Of a stretch of 64,000 nt of DNA, positions 56,888 through 64,000 are shown piece by piece. A program made the position numbers and the translations under genes. The notes beneath the pieces are model-generated. The model was not told where the DNA came from. It saw only the letters and a list, made by a program, of their open reading frames with translations, and searched no databases. Each line of letters begins with the position of its first letter. The first letter of the stretch is position 1. Origin of the DNA: Bin87 sp965208015 (GTDB lineage: Bacteria > Chloroflexota > Dehalococcoidia > Lucifugimonadales > UBA3495); NCBI GenBank assembly GCA_965208015.1, contig OZ242309.1, forward strand, positions 1,488,001-1,552,000. The letters run 5' to 3'.

Positions 56888-57414
56888 GCAGCGGCGTTCT
56901 CGATAAGAGAGGCTATTCGCCCCGCGTCCACGCGGCCGCGCCAACTCCCGTTGACCCGAACGGCCGGAGCCAACCCGCACATGAAGGCGCAGGCAGTGGT
57001 CGTCACGCTGGCAGTATCTTCCGTATCCAGGTGTTGCAAGACTGCGTTCAGCAGCTCCTCGCTGCCCGACTGCCAGCAGGCGAGACCGGCGCACACCACG
57101 ATGCTGCGCGAGTTTGGAGGGTCGAGCCGCAACTCGGAGTACGAGGTGGCTGACCCATAAACCTCTGAGGCCGGCACGCGGAGATGCCAGCCCACAACCT
57201 GCAACGCCCACTCCGGCAGGTAACCGTGTTCGTGTTGCAGATAATGCAGCACGGGGAGAAGGTTATGCCTGCTGCGATCAGGGAACTGGTCGCGCAGCGC
57301 GCGGCGCAGGCCGGATTGACGCTCCCGCCGTTCGGCGTCCGCCGTACCGTCGCTCGCGGGGTCGACATCATTCTCACGCCGCTGTCGACGTCGAATTTCT
57401 GATCCGTCTACCAT
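56884..57414 (-). CDS. NuoE-like 2Fe-2S thioredoxin-fold subunit
   Basis: 176 aa. HNLLPVLHYLQHEHGYLPEW (residues about 50-69) is the helical N-terminal domain; VCAGLACWQSGSEELLNAVL (about 106, C-x4-C) and TACAFMCGLAPAVRVNG (about 138, C-x3-C) hold the four ligands of the 2Fe-2S cluster. Pairs with the NuoF-like protein in electron transfer from NADH. About 35 charged N-terminal residues look disordered. No ribosome binding site is clear for this start. Upstream, toward 57.5 kb, lies the REP pair. Confidence 0.88.
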   Translation of the reverse strand: MVDGSEIRRRQRRENDVDPASDGTADAERRERQSGLRRALRDQFPDRSRHNLLPVLHYLQHEHGYLPEWALQVVGWHLRVPASEVYGSATSYSELRLDPPNSRSIVVCAGLACWQSGSEELLNAVLQHLDTEDTASVTTTACAFMCGLAPAVRVNGSWRGRVDAGRIASLIENAAA

Positions 57415-57500
57415 CGTGGGATTATATCAGCCCTGATCGTTGCAACACATTTGATTAACATATACGTTCAGAGCTATCGCATATGAACTGTTTAATCACC

Positions 57501-57604
57501 GTCATTCCGGCGAAAGCCGGAATCCAGCGGCCTGAATTGTCAGTTTCATTGCGGCAATGAAGCGTCTGCCGGTGATTGGACTCCGGCTTTCGCCGGAGTG
57601 ACGG
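57501..57604. repeat. Pair of REP-like elements in opposite orientation
   Basis: GTCATTCCGGCGAAAGCCGG (57501-57520, then AATCCAG) and the inverted partner ACTCCGGCTTTCGCCGGAGT (57580-57599) about 50 nt apart, BIME-like. The 283-nt gap 57415-57697 holds these and no other feature I can see. Confidence 0.85.
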
Positions 57605-57697
57605 GGTTAGAATTTCACATGCGATAGTCTTGGGTTTGACCCCCCGCCGGCGCGTTGCTAACATCCCATCAACCGAACCGTATCCCGGAGGATCGCC

Positions 57698-59635
57698 ATG
57701 CCCGTCGTCTCTGTTGACATCAAAAGCCGCCGTCCATACGCCGATGGCATACAGTTCGGCGCGACCGGCGATTACGAGCGCATCGACGGCGTGCTCGGAT
57801 TTGCGGTAGACCCTGGCAATCCGGCCAATTCAGCCATCGTTGACCTGGAATGCGCTCCGGTGGACGCGGCAGGATGCGTCCGGTTCCAGTCGGACTTTAC
57901 CCTGGTATCTCCCCGCGACGCATCAAAAGGCAACGGTCGCGTGATCGTTGAAGTCGTCAACCGGGGCCGCCGCCGCACTGTGGCGTTTTTCAATCGCGGA
58001 CCGACGCCTCCCATCGATTCCGACGCCATCCCGGAAGGCGACGGGTTCCTGCTCCGCCACGGGTACTCCGTGCTGTCCATTGGCTGGCAGTGGGACGTGT
58101 ACCGCAGCGACGCACTGCTCGGCCTTGACGCTCCCGGGATCAGCATCGACGGCCAGCCGGTGACCGGCCAAGCCTGCGTTGAGATGCGGCCCAACGTTGA
58201 AGAACGCACCCGCCTCCTGGCCAACCGTGAGCACCAGCCGTATCCGGTGGCCGATTTGGACGACCCTGACGCCATGCTGCTGGTGCGCGATTGGGAGGAT
58301 GGTCCCGACACCGTGATCCCTCGTTCGCAGTGGCATTTCCCGGATGCCGAGCACGTCACCCTGGAGTCAGGGTTCCAACCGGGCAAGATCTATTACGTCA
58401 TCTACACTGCCGCAAACCCGGTGGTGGTCGGGTGCGGGATGCTGGCCATTCGAGAGGCCGCCAGTTGGTTGCGCAAATCCTCCGACGGCAACGCGGTGCA
58501 TAACGAGTACGAGCGGGTTTACGGACACGGCGTTTCGCAATGCGGACGGCTGCTCCGCCACATGCTCTACCTGGGCCTGAACCTGGATCAGGAGGGACGC
58601 CCGGTGTTTGACGGCCTGCTGCCCCACGTGGCCGGCGGACGCATGGGCGAATTCAACCACCGTTTCGCCCAACCTTCCTGCCAGTCCAACCCTGGTTTCG
58701 GCCACCAGTTCCCATTCGCGGATAACACGCTCGCCGACCCCCTGACCGAACAGACCGACGGCCTGCTGCGGCGATTGCGCGAACTCGACGCCGTTCCCAA
58801 GATTATCTATACCGACTCCGCCGCAGAATACTGGCGCGGCGATGCTGCCCTCACGCACGTGGACGGCACCGGGCTGCAGGACCTGGAGCCGGCGCCGGAA
58901 ACGCGACGCTACCTGTTCGCCGGCACTCAGCATTTGCCGAGCGCGCCAGAGTTGATGGTGGGCCAGGGACCCGACGGTTCTACCGGCATGCATCCCTACA
59001 ACGCGGTGGACTACATTCCATTGCTTCGGGCAGCCCTGTTCAACCTGGACCGTTGGGTCTCCGAAGGGATTGAGCCGCCGCCCAGTATGCACCCGAGGCT
59101 GCACGACGGCACCGCGATAACCGAGGCCGAGTATCTGGCCGGTTCGGTGGGCGTTCCAGACCGCAGCCTGCCTGATCCCAACCGCCTGTGGCGCATTCGG
59201 GAAATCGACGTCGGGCCCCACGCCAAGCACGGCATCGCATCCTACCCGGTGAAGGAAGGCCGGGAATACCCGCAGCTGGTCCCGGCCGCGGACGCCGACG
59301 GAAACGATCTGGGCGGGATCCGCTTGCCGGACCTCACGGTTCCCGTGGGCACCCACACCGGCTGGAACCTGCGGCACCCGGACACTGGCGCGCCCGAACA
59401 GCTGATATCCATGCAGGGCTCCACGCATTGGTTCCCGGCCACTGAGGCCCAGCGCAGCGCCGTTTCTGATCCGCGCCCATCCCTCGAATCGCGATACCCC
59501 AGCCGGGAGGAGTACGCCTCCATGGTCAGGGACGCTGCGGCCAAGTTGGCGGAGGACAGATACCTGCTGGCCGAAGATGTCGACCTGGTGGTCAATTCGT
59601 GCCTCGAACGGTACGACTGCGCCATGGCCGGCTGA
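57698..59635 (+). CDS. Large alpha/beta hydrolase-domain protein (PF20091-like)
   Basis: 645 aa, cytosolic (no signal peptide). Seen: YERIDGVLGFAVDPGNPANS (about residue 26), VIVEVVNRGRRRTVAFFNRG (about 83), the nucleophile elbow VYGHGVSQCGRLLRHMLYLG (about 271, G-x-S), and IYTDSAAEYWRGDAALTHVD (about 370), with THWFPATEAQR near the C terminus. The family is widespread in marine bacteria and annotated only as alpha/beta hydrolase domain; ester or lactone cleavage is a guess. GGAGG lies 6 nt before ATG. No partner gene. Confidence 0.8.
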   Translation: MPVVSVDIKSRRPYADGIQFGATGDYERIDGVLGFAVDPGNPANSAIVDLECAPVDAAGCVRFQSDFTLVSPRDASKGNGRVIVEVVNRGRRRTVAFFNRGPTPPIDSDAIPEGDGFLLRHGYSVLSIGWQWDVYRSDALLGLDAPGISIDGQPVTGQACVEMRPNVEERTRLLANREHQPYPVADLDDPDAMLLVRDWEDGPDTVIPRSQWHFPDAEHVTLESGFQPGKIYYVIYTAANPVVVGCGMLAIREAASWLRKSSDGNAVHNEYERVYGHGVSQCGRLLRHMLYLGLNLDQEGRPVFDGLLPHVAGGRMGEFNHRFAQPSCQSNPGFGHQFPFADNTLADPLTEQTDGLLRRLRELDAVPKIIYTDSAAEYWRGDAALTHVDGTGLQDLEPAPETRRYLFAGTQHLPSAPELMVGQGPDGSTGMHPYNAVDYIPLLRAALFNLDRWVSEGIEPPPSMHPRLHDGTAITEAEYLAGSVGVPDRSLPDPNRLWRIREIDVGPHAKHGIASYPVKEGREYPQLVPAADADGNDLGGIRLPDLTVPVGTHTGWNLRHPDTGAPEQLISMQGSTHWFPATEAQRSAVSDPRPSLESRYPSREEYASMVRDAAAKLAEDRYLLAEDVDLVVNSCLERYDCAMAG

Positions 59636-59700
59636 ATTCATCGAACGATCCACAGCGCGACAACTGACCGGATTTCCCCAATCGAAGGCGAGGTAGAGCT

Positions 59701-60510
59701 ATGACGGTCTCAACCAACAACGGCACAATTTCGGTAGTCGTGCACGGCGCCACGGGCAGAATGGGAGCCGAAACCGTGCGCGCGGTAGCGGCGGCGGACG
59801 ACGTGACGCTGGTGGGCGCCACCTGCCATACTCCCAGGGGAGACGCGCTGCCCACCCCCGCCGGCGAGGTCCCGTTGTCCACTGATCTGGCGTTCATGCT
59901 GGATGCCACGCAACCGCAGGTCATGGTCGAGTTCACCCACGCCGAGGCCTGCATGGAAGCCGCGCCGCTGGCCGCCAGTCGAGGCATCCACATGGTGCTG
60001 GGCGCCAGCGGGCTCAACGCCGACCAACTGCAAACGCTGGACACCATGAGCCGCGAACACGGCATCGGCGTGATCGTCGCCCCGAACTTCGCCCTGGGCG
60101 CGGTGGTCCTCAAGAAGCTGGCGGAACAGGCGGCTGCATTCTTCGACTACGTCGACGTGGTCGAAGCGCACCATGAGATGAAGATTGACGCCCCTTCCGG
60201 ATTTTCCCTCGCCATCGCCCGGGGCGTGCGCGATTCGCGGGGCAGCGACTTCCAGCGCAACGAGACCACCGTCCATCACCTGCCGGAGACTCGCGGCGGC
60301 GACGTGGGCGGCGTCGGCATCCACAGCCTGCGGCTGCCCGGTCGCAGCGCTCACCACGAGGTGATTTTCGGCGCCGCCGGCCAGACCCTGAGCATCCGGC
60401 ACGACACGCTGGGCCGAGACTGCTACATGCCGGGAGTGCTCCGCTGTGTTCGGGAAGTCGTGCGCCGGCCCGGCCTAACCGTGGGTCTGGAGGCCGTGTT
60501 GGGCCTGTAG
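59701..60510 (+). CDS. dapB: 4-hydroxy-tetrahydrodipicolinate reductase
   Basis: 269 aa. VVVHGATGRMGAETVRAVAA (residues 11-30) is the NAD(P)-binding turn; APNFALGAVVLKKLAEQ (about 125) and VDVVEAHHEMKIDAPSGFSL (about 150) carry the catalytic E-x-H-H-x(3)-K-x-D-A-P-S-G motif. Reduces the DapA product to tetrahydrodipicolinate in the diaminopimelate/lysine pathway. It is followed by asd and dapA, so the branch from aspartate semialdehyde is clustered, though asd and dapA have their own upstream signals. Confidence 0.95.
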   Translation: MTVSTNNGTISVVVHGATGRMGAETVRAVAAADDVTLVGATCHTPRGDALPTPAGEVPLSTDLAFMLDATQPQVMVEFTHAEACMEAAPLAASRGIHMVLGASGLNADQLQTLDTMSREHGIGVIVAPNFALGAVVLKKLAEQAAAFFDYVDVVEAHHEMKIDAPSGFSLAIARGVRDSRGSDFQRNETTVHHLPETRGGDVGGVGIHSLRLPGRSAHHEVIFGAAGQTLSIRHDTLGRDCYMPGVLRCVREVVRRPGLTVGLEAVLGL

Positions 60511-60562
60511 CCGGCCGCGTAGCCGCCTGGGATTTTATGGACGGAAAAGGCCGCTGGTTGTA

Positions 60563-60634
60563 CCCTGATTAAAGAGAAATGCGGAAGTGGGTAGCATCGC
60601 CGCACCATTCCGCAAGTTCAATCTTCAATCAGGG
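60563..60634 (+). promoter_or_regulatory. Candidate structured leader RNA upstream of asd
   Basis: Two nested inverted repeats: outer CCCTGATT (60563-60570) with AATCAGGG (60627-60634), inner TGCGGAA (60580-60586) with TTCCGCA (60608-60614). The outer stem ends one base before the AGGAG of asd, so folding could affect ribosome access. It does not look like a lysine riboswitch (too short). Confidence 0.5.
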
Positions 60635-60644
60635 CAGGAGCAAC

Positions 60645-61679
60645 ATGGACCTTCAGGGCATGAAACTGGCGATCGTAGGAGCCACCGGCGCAGTGGGGCA
60701 GGAAACCCTGCGCCTGATCGAGGCGCGTTATCCGAAACACGATAACCTGAAGCTCCTGGCATCCAAGCGTTCGGCGGGTCGCAAGCTGGAGGTCAACGGC
60801 AAAACGTTCACCGTGGAAGAAACCACCGATAACAGCTTCGCCGACGTCGATATCGCATTCATCTCCGCGCGCACCGAGGACTCGCGCCGGTTTGGACCGG
60901 TGGCGGCAAAAGCGGGGGCATTGGTGATCGACGACTCCAGCGCTTTTCGCATGGACCCGGCGGTGCCCCTGGTTGTCCCGGAAGTTAACGGCGAAGACCT
61001 GGACTGGCACGATGGCATCGTGTCCATACCCAACTGCTCAACCACCCCGCTGGTCATGGTGGCGCATCCACTGCGACAGGCCAGCGCCATCCGTCGCATC
61101 GTGGCCGACACCTACCAGTCGGTCTCCGGAGCCGGCGGCGCGGCCATGAACGAGCTGCGAGACCAAACGCGCACCGTCATGCACGGCGGCCCGGCTGAGC
61201 CGGAGGCGCAGCCCAAGCAGATCGCCTTCAACGTGATCCCCCAAATCGACAGTTTCACGGAATCGGGGTACACGCGAGAAGAACAGAAGATGATCGACGA
61301 GAGCCGCAAAATCCTGCACGCGCCGGATATCGCGGTGTCGGCAACCTGCGTGCGCGTGCCCGTGTTCGTGTCCCATTGCGTAGCCGCGCACCTGGAGTTC
61401 AACGAGCCGGTGTCTCCGGGCGAAGCCCGGGAGATGCTGAGCGTGATGCCCGGCGTGACGGTGCTTGACGACCCGGGCGCGTCTCTCTATCCCATGCCTA
61501 TCGACGCCGCTGGATCGGACGACGTGTTCGTCGGCCGGATCCGACAGGACGCCTCTCACCCCAACGGTCTGGCCATGTGGGTGGTCACCGACAACCTGGT
61601 CAAGGGAGCGGCCCTCAACGCCTTGCAGATTGCCGAGGAAGCCGTCGCTCGCGGAGCAGTTCACGGCAAGAAAAACTAA
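60645..61679 (+). CDS. asd: Aspartate-semialdehyde dehydrogenase
   Basis: 344 aa. LAIVGATGAVGQETLRLIEA (residues 8-27) binds NADP; SIPNCSTTPLVMVAHPL (about 128) holds the nucleophilic Cys; TYQSVSGAGGAAMNELRDQT (about 155) and CVRVPVFVSHCVAAHLEF (about 243, with catalytic His) follow. Makes aspartate semialdehyde, the DapA substrate. AGGAG lies 4 nt before ATG 60645, directly after the nested hairpin; a second Met five codons in is possible. Confidence 0.95.
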   Translation: MDLQGMKLAIVGATGAVGQETLRLIEARYPKHDNLKLLASKRSAGRKLEVNGKTFTVEETTDNSFADVDIAFISARTEDSRRFGPVAAKAGALVIDDSSAFRMDPAVPLVVPEVNGEDLDWHDGIVSIPNCSTTPLVMVAHPLRQASAIRRIVADTYQSVSGAGGAAMNELRDQTRTVMHGGPAEPEAQPKQIAFNVIPQIDSFTESGYTREEQKMIDESRKILHAPDIAVSATCVRVPVFVSHCVAAHLEFNEPVSPGEAREMLSVMPGVTVLDDPGASLYPMPIDAAGSDDVFVGRIRQDASHPNGLAMWVVTDNLVKGAALNALQIAEEAVARGAVHGKKN

Positions 61680-61689
61680 CCCACATTCA

Positions 61690-61860
61690 GACTTACCGAG
61701 AATTAGGGCCTTTCGATTTTCAGTTTTTGTCATTGCAAGCCAAGCGCGGCAGTCTGGTTAGAGTGGCAGGTTGACCTATGGCAAAGAACTCCACCGCAAC
61801 GAGATTGCCACGTTGCTGCGCTCCGCGCAGTGGCAACCGAAAGACCCTGTACAGGAACAT
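61690..61860. repeat. Intergenic segment with REP-like arms
   Basis: The 295-nt gap between asd and dapA contains GTCATTGCAAGCCAAGCGCGGCAG-like and CAACGAGATTGCCACGTTGC-like stretches that resemble the widespread GTCATTGCGAG...GGCAATC repeat in diverged form, plus the dapA promoter. No coding potential seen. Confidence 0.4.
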
Positions 61861-61888
61861 TTGCCATAGCACATAAGATGTGTATAAT
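61861..61888 (+). promoter_or_regulatory. Predicted promoter of dapA
   Basis: TTGCCA (61861-61866), 16-nt spacer, TATAAT (61883-61888), giving a leader of about 80 nt before the dapA ATG. Confidence 0.65.
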
Positions 61889-61974
61889 GCGCAGAATATC
61901 CGCATCGCTTGCCATCAAACATGGTGGGGCATGATGTAAACTGCCCAGCAATAGCAACAGAGGAGGGACCAATT

Positions 61975-62877
61975 ATGCCGACCGAAATTGGCCGGTTGAT
62001 TACTGCCATGGTAACGCCGTTTGACTCTGACGGGCAGGTTGACTACGAACAGGCCAAGCGGCTGGCCGTGGCGCTGTTGGACTCAGGTTCCGACGGCTTG
62101 GTGATTACTGGGACCACCGGAGAGGGCCCCGCGTTATCCATGGAGGAAAAGGCTCGCCTCTACGGCGAAGTCAAGGACGCCATCGGCTCTCGTGGCGCGG
62201 TGATTGCCGGTACCAGCGACAACAACACCGCCGCTTCCATTGAGCTCAGCCGCGAAGCGGAACAGGTCGGCGCCGATGCTTTGCTGCTGACCGTTCCCGC
62301 CTACAACAAGCCTCCCCAGGAAGGATTGTTTCAGCATTTCCGCGCATTGGCGGAGTGTACGAACCTTCCCGGCATGTTGTACAACGTTCCCAGCCGAACC
62401 AGTCTGAACATGACCAACGACACTACGGTCCGGCTTTCCCAGATCGAAAACATCATCGGAATCAAGGAAGCCAGCAGCGATCCGGTTCAGATCGCGAAAG
62501 TCATCCGCGACACTCCCGACGATTTCCGCGTGTGGTCCGGCAACGACGACGAAACCTTCCCGATCATGTCCATGGGCGGGTACGGCGTGGTCAGCGTCGC
62601 CGCGCACCTGGTGGGCGCCCAAATCAAGCAGATGATGGGGTTGGTCCTGGAAGGCGACGTGGAAGCGGCCGGCGCCGAGCACCTGCGCCTGCTGGACATG
62701 TTCAAAGGACTGTTCATCGTCTCCAATCCGATCCCGGTCAAATACGGACTGAACCGCGCCGGCTTTGACGTTGGCGACCCTCGTTTGCCGCTGGTTCCGC
62801 CCGACGACCGCACGGCGGAACAACTGGACGAACTGCTGGACCGATACGAGATCGACATTACTGCGCCGGCCGACTGA
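61975..62877 (+). CDS. dapA: 4-hydroxy-tetrahydrodipicolinate synthase
   Basis: 300 aa (beta/alpha)8 barrel. GRLITAMVTPFDSDGQVDYE at the N terminus, LVITGTTGEGPALSMEEKAR (about residue 42, Thr of the proton relay), GMLYNVPSRTSLNMT (about 137, Tyr and Arg), and IIGIKEASSDPVQIA (about 160) with the Schiff-base Lys. Condenses aspartate semialdehyde with pyruvate. GAGGAGGGA lies 6 nt before ATG; a strong promoter lies about 87 nt upstream, so it can be expressed apart from dapB-asd. Confidence 0.95.
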   Translation: MPTEIGRLITAMVTPFDSDGQVDYEQAKRLAVALLDSGSDGLVITGTTGEGPALSMEEKARLYGEVKDAIGSRGAVIAGTSDNNTAASIELSREAEQVGADALLLTVPAYNKPPQEGLFQHFRALAECTNLPGMLYNVPSRTSLNMTNDTTVRLSQIENIIGIKEASSDPVQIAKVIRDTPDDFRVWSGNDDETFPIMSMGGYGVVSVAAHLVGAQIKQMMGLVLEGDVEAAGAEHLRLLDMFKGLFIVSNPIPVKYGLNRAGFDVGDPRLPLVPPDDRTAEQLDELLDRYEIDITAPAD

Positions 62878-63019
62878 ACAGGCCGGCGCACCCAATTATA
62901 GGCCAACGACGACGCTCATCACACGGTGCGATCATCATTGACCTTGAATATATTTCATTGGCCACCGGCCGTCATTCTCCCAGTTTTTGTCTAGCCTTGT
63001 AATGACAAGGAGGACCAAA

Positions 63020-63931
63020 ATGGCTCTGAAGACCGTTATTTTCGTGGATGGACAGAACTTCAGGCACAACCTGAGGGACTTCCATTTCCGTTCTGACCCT
63101 CCACATCCCAACAACCCGGAATACCGGCTCGATGAAAAGCATTTCCGGTGGCAGGAGTTTTTCCAGGATGCTCTGGCGAAATTCGATGATGTGACCGGCT
63201 GGGAACATCAACTGGCCCGGGTTTACTGGTACTACGCGGAGAACATCACGCCGTGGTCCCCCAACCTGTGGCGCGCCCAACGCATCGTCGACGACTACGG
63301 CCAGCGGATACCGGAACTGACCACCGACCTGGTCATTCAGAAAGCGCAGGACTGGTACGAGCACGAATTCCGGCGGTTCCATCAGTTGCGAAAGTCGGTC
63401 TTTGAAGAAATCCAGCAAAACACCAACTTCCTCGAATTCAGGTACGTTGGGCAATACGTGGTTCAGCCGTTCCGGCCGTACCGTCTCGAATACGATTACG
63501 ACGGCAACATAAACTTCCAGGGCACTCAGGTGGGAGAGAAAGGGGTCGACATCGGCATCGCCGTGGACATGATATCGAAGATGGACAGTTTCGACGCGGC
63601 GGTTCTGGTTTCCGGCGACATCGATTTCTTCCCGGTGGTGAAGCTCCTGAAAGACAACCTCAAATATGTTTATCACTTCTCCGTGGGTCGCGGCGTGGGC
63701 CACGACACACAGTACTTCTCGTCTTCATTGCGCGGCGTAGTTGACTGTTTCCAGGGGTTTGACGAACTGGAGCTCCTGACCAATTACGTGAACGAGCATG
63801 CCGGTATTCCGCCTGCGATCATGGATACCATCAACATGCGCGCCGCGGAGTTGGAACGCATCCTCGACGAGGAATCAATGGACTACGACCGTCCGCGAGA
63901 GCGACACGCCGCGACGATGCCGCGACGCTAG
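63020..63931 (+). CDS. NYN domain protein (PIN-like RNase), large form
   Basis: 303 aa. KTVIFVDGQNFRHNLRDFHF (residues 4-23) has the first Asp and Asn; GEKGVDIGIAVDMISKMDSF (about 180) and AAVLVSGDIDFFPVVKLLKD (about 203) the other acidic ligands, as in LabA/DUF88 proteins. A long insertion (about 40-175) with many aromatic and charged residues sets it apart from the 197-aa NYN protein at 9.4 kb. Active-site residues are complete, so it is probably an RNase. AAGGAGG lies 6 nt before ATG. The C-terminal 30 residues are Arg-rich. Confidence 0.87.
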   Translation: MALKTVIFVDGQNFRHNLRDFHFRSDPPHPNNPEYRLDEKHFRWQEFFQDALAKFDDVTGWEHQLARVYWYYAENITPWSPNLWRAQRIVDDYGQRIPELTTDLVIQKAQDWYEHEFRRFHQLRKSVFEEIQQNTNFLEFRYVGQYVVQPFRPYRLEYDYDGNINFQGTQVGEKGVDIGIAVDMISKMDSFDAAVLVSGDIDFFPVVKLLKDNLKYVYHFSVGRGVGHDTQYFSSSLRGVVDCFQGFDELELLTNYVNEHAGIPPAIMDTINMRAAELERILDEESMDYDRPRERHAATMPRR

Positions 63932-64000
63932 CTGCGGTTCCCAACCGCCCGGTTAGCCACCCTGCGGGATTTCGACCGTTCGCGGCCGGAGGTTTTCAGC

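Noticed and set aside
18707..57604. CRISPR array made of the recurrent palindromes
   Set aside because: The copies are kilobases apart or in opposite orientation, with no regular spacers and no cas genes.
60563..60644. Lysine riboswitch before asd
   Set aside because: The structured stretch is about 72 nt; lysine riboswitches are about 170 nt with a five-way junction, which is not visible.
1..64000. tRNA or rRNA genes
   Set aside because: I scanned for acceptor/T-loop patterns such as GGTTCGAATCC in intergenic gaps and found none convincing; the few GTTCGAA hits lie inside coding genes.

Overview
The window is a gene-dense (about 60% G+C by eye) bacterial chromosome segment with short intergenic gaps and no tRNA or rRNA gene that I could see. 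The gene families point to an uncultivated Chloroflexota lineage, possibly the SAR202/Dehalococcoidia group: two LLM-class flavin/F420-type oxidoreductases, an NADPH:F420 reductase, an orphan molybdopterin (xanthine dehydrogenase-type) large subunit, PIG-L deacetylases, Uma2 and VOC proteins, and many stand-alone catabolic enzymes. This placement is inference; there is no marker gene that settles it.

Layout. 0-9 kb: F420-type oxidoreductase, nuclease-like protein, isochorismatase-fold protein, PIG-L deacetylase, aldehyde dehydrogenase, uvrC. 9-20 kb: NYN RNase-like protein, split ThDP decarboxylase (sulfopyruvate decarboxylase type), FIST sensor plus a cytosolic binding protein, oxaloacetate decarboxylase-type enzyme, DUF429 protein, aquaporin, second LLM oxidoreductase. 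20-30 kb: mazEF, zinc alcohol dehydrogenase, rpiB, then a minus-strand catabolic operon (polysaccharide deacetylase, nitrile hydratase beta-N, beta-C, two DSD1/D-threonine-aldolase-like proteins, cobalt-type nitrile hydratase alpha) interrupted by a four-gene block carrying a PIN protein, an unknown possible nuclease, a glycine-zipper membrane protein and a helical partner. 30-38 kb: serS, Uma2, lysS, two YIP1-like membrane proteins, a 5-FTHF cyclo-ligase-like protein, FAH hydrolase, zinc dehydrogenase. 38-45 kb: a two-gene TIR (ThsB-like) module with an unnamed partner, acetyltransferase, Ldh/malate dehydrogenase family, chromate transporter, PIG-L, and a DUF262/DUF1524 restriction-like protein. 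45-53 kb: npdG operon, thioredoxin-like protein, a RelE/HigA-type toxin-antitoxin pair between two copies of a xanthine dehydrogenase 3' end, the orphan xanthine dehydrogenase subunit, and an MNT/HEPN pair. 53-64 kb: secreted helical protein, a two-component pair whose kinase is broken, NuoE/NuoF-like diaphorase, a large alpha/beta hydrolase, dapB-asd-dapA (lysine/diaminopimelate branch), and a second NYN protein.

The main points of interest are the split, interrupted nitrile hydratase operon and its inserted module; the TIR-plus-partner pair; a PLP-fold paralogue lacking the Schiff-base lysine; a histidine kinase that lost its phospho-acceptor region; an amber-truncated toxin between duplicated gene ends; structured leaders before the aquaporin gene and asd; and a six-copy palindromic repeat of the form GGGGCGAAT-N4-ATTCGCCCC. 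Gene starts were moved inward from the longest open frame whenever a Shine-Dalgarno sequence or family alignment supported it.
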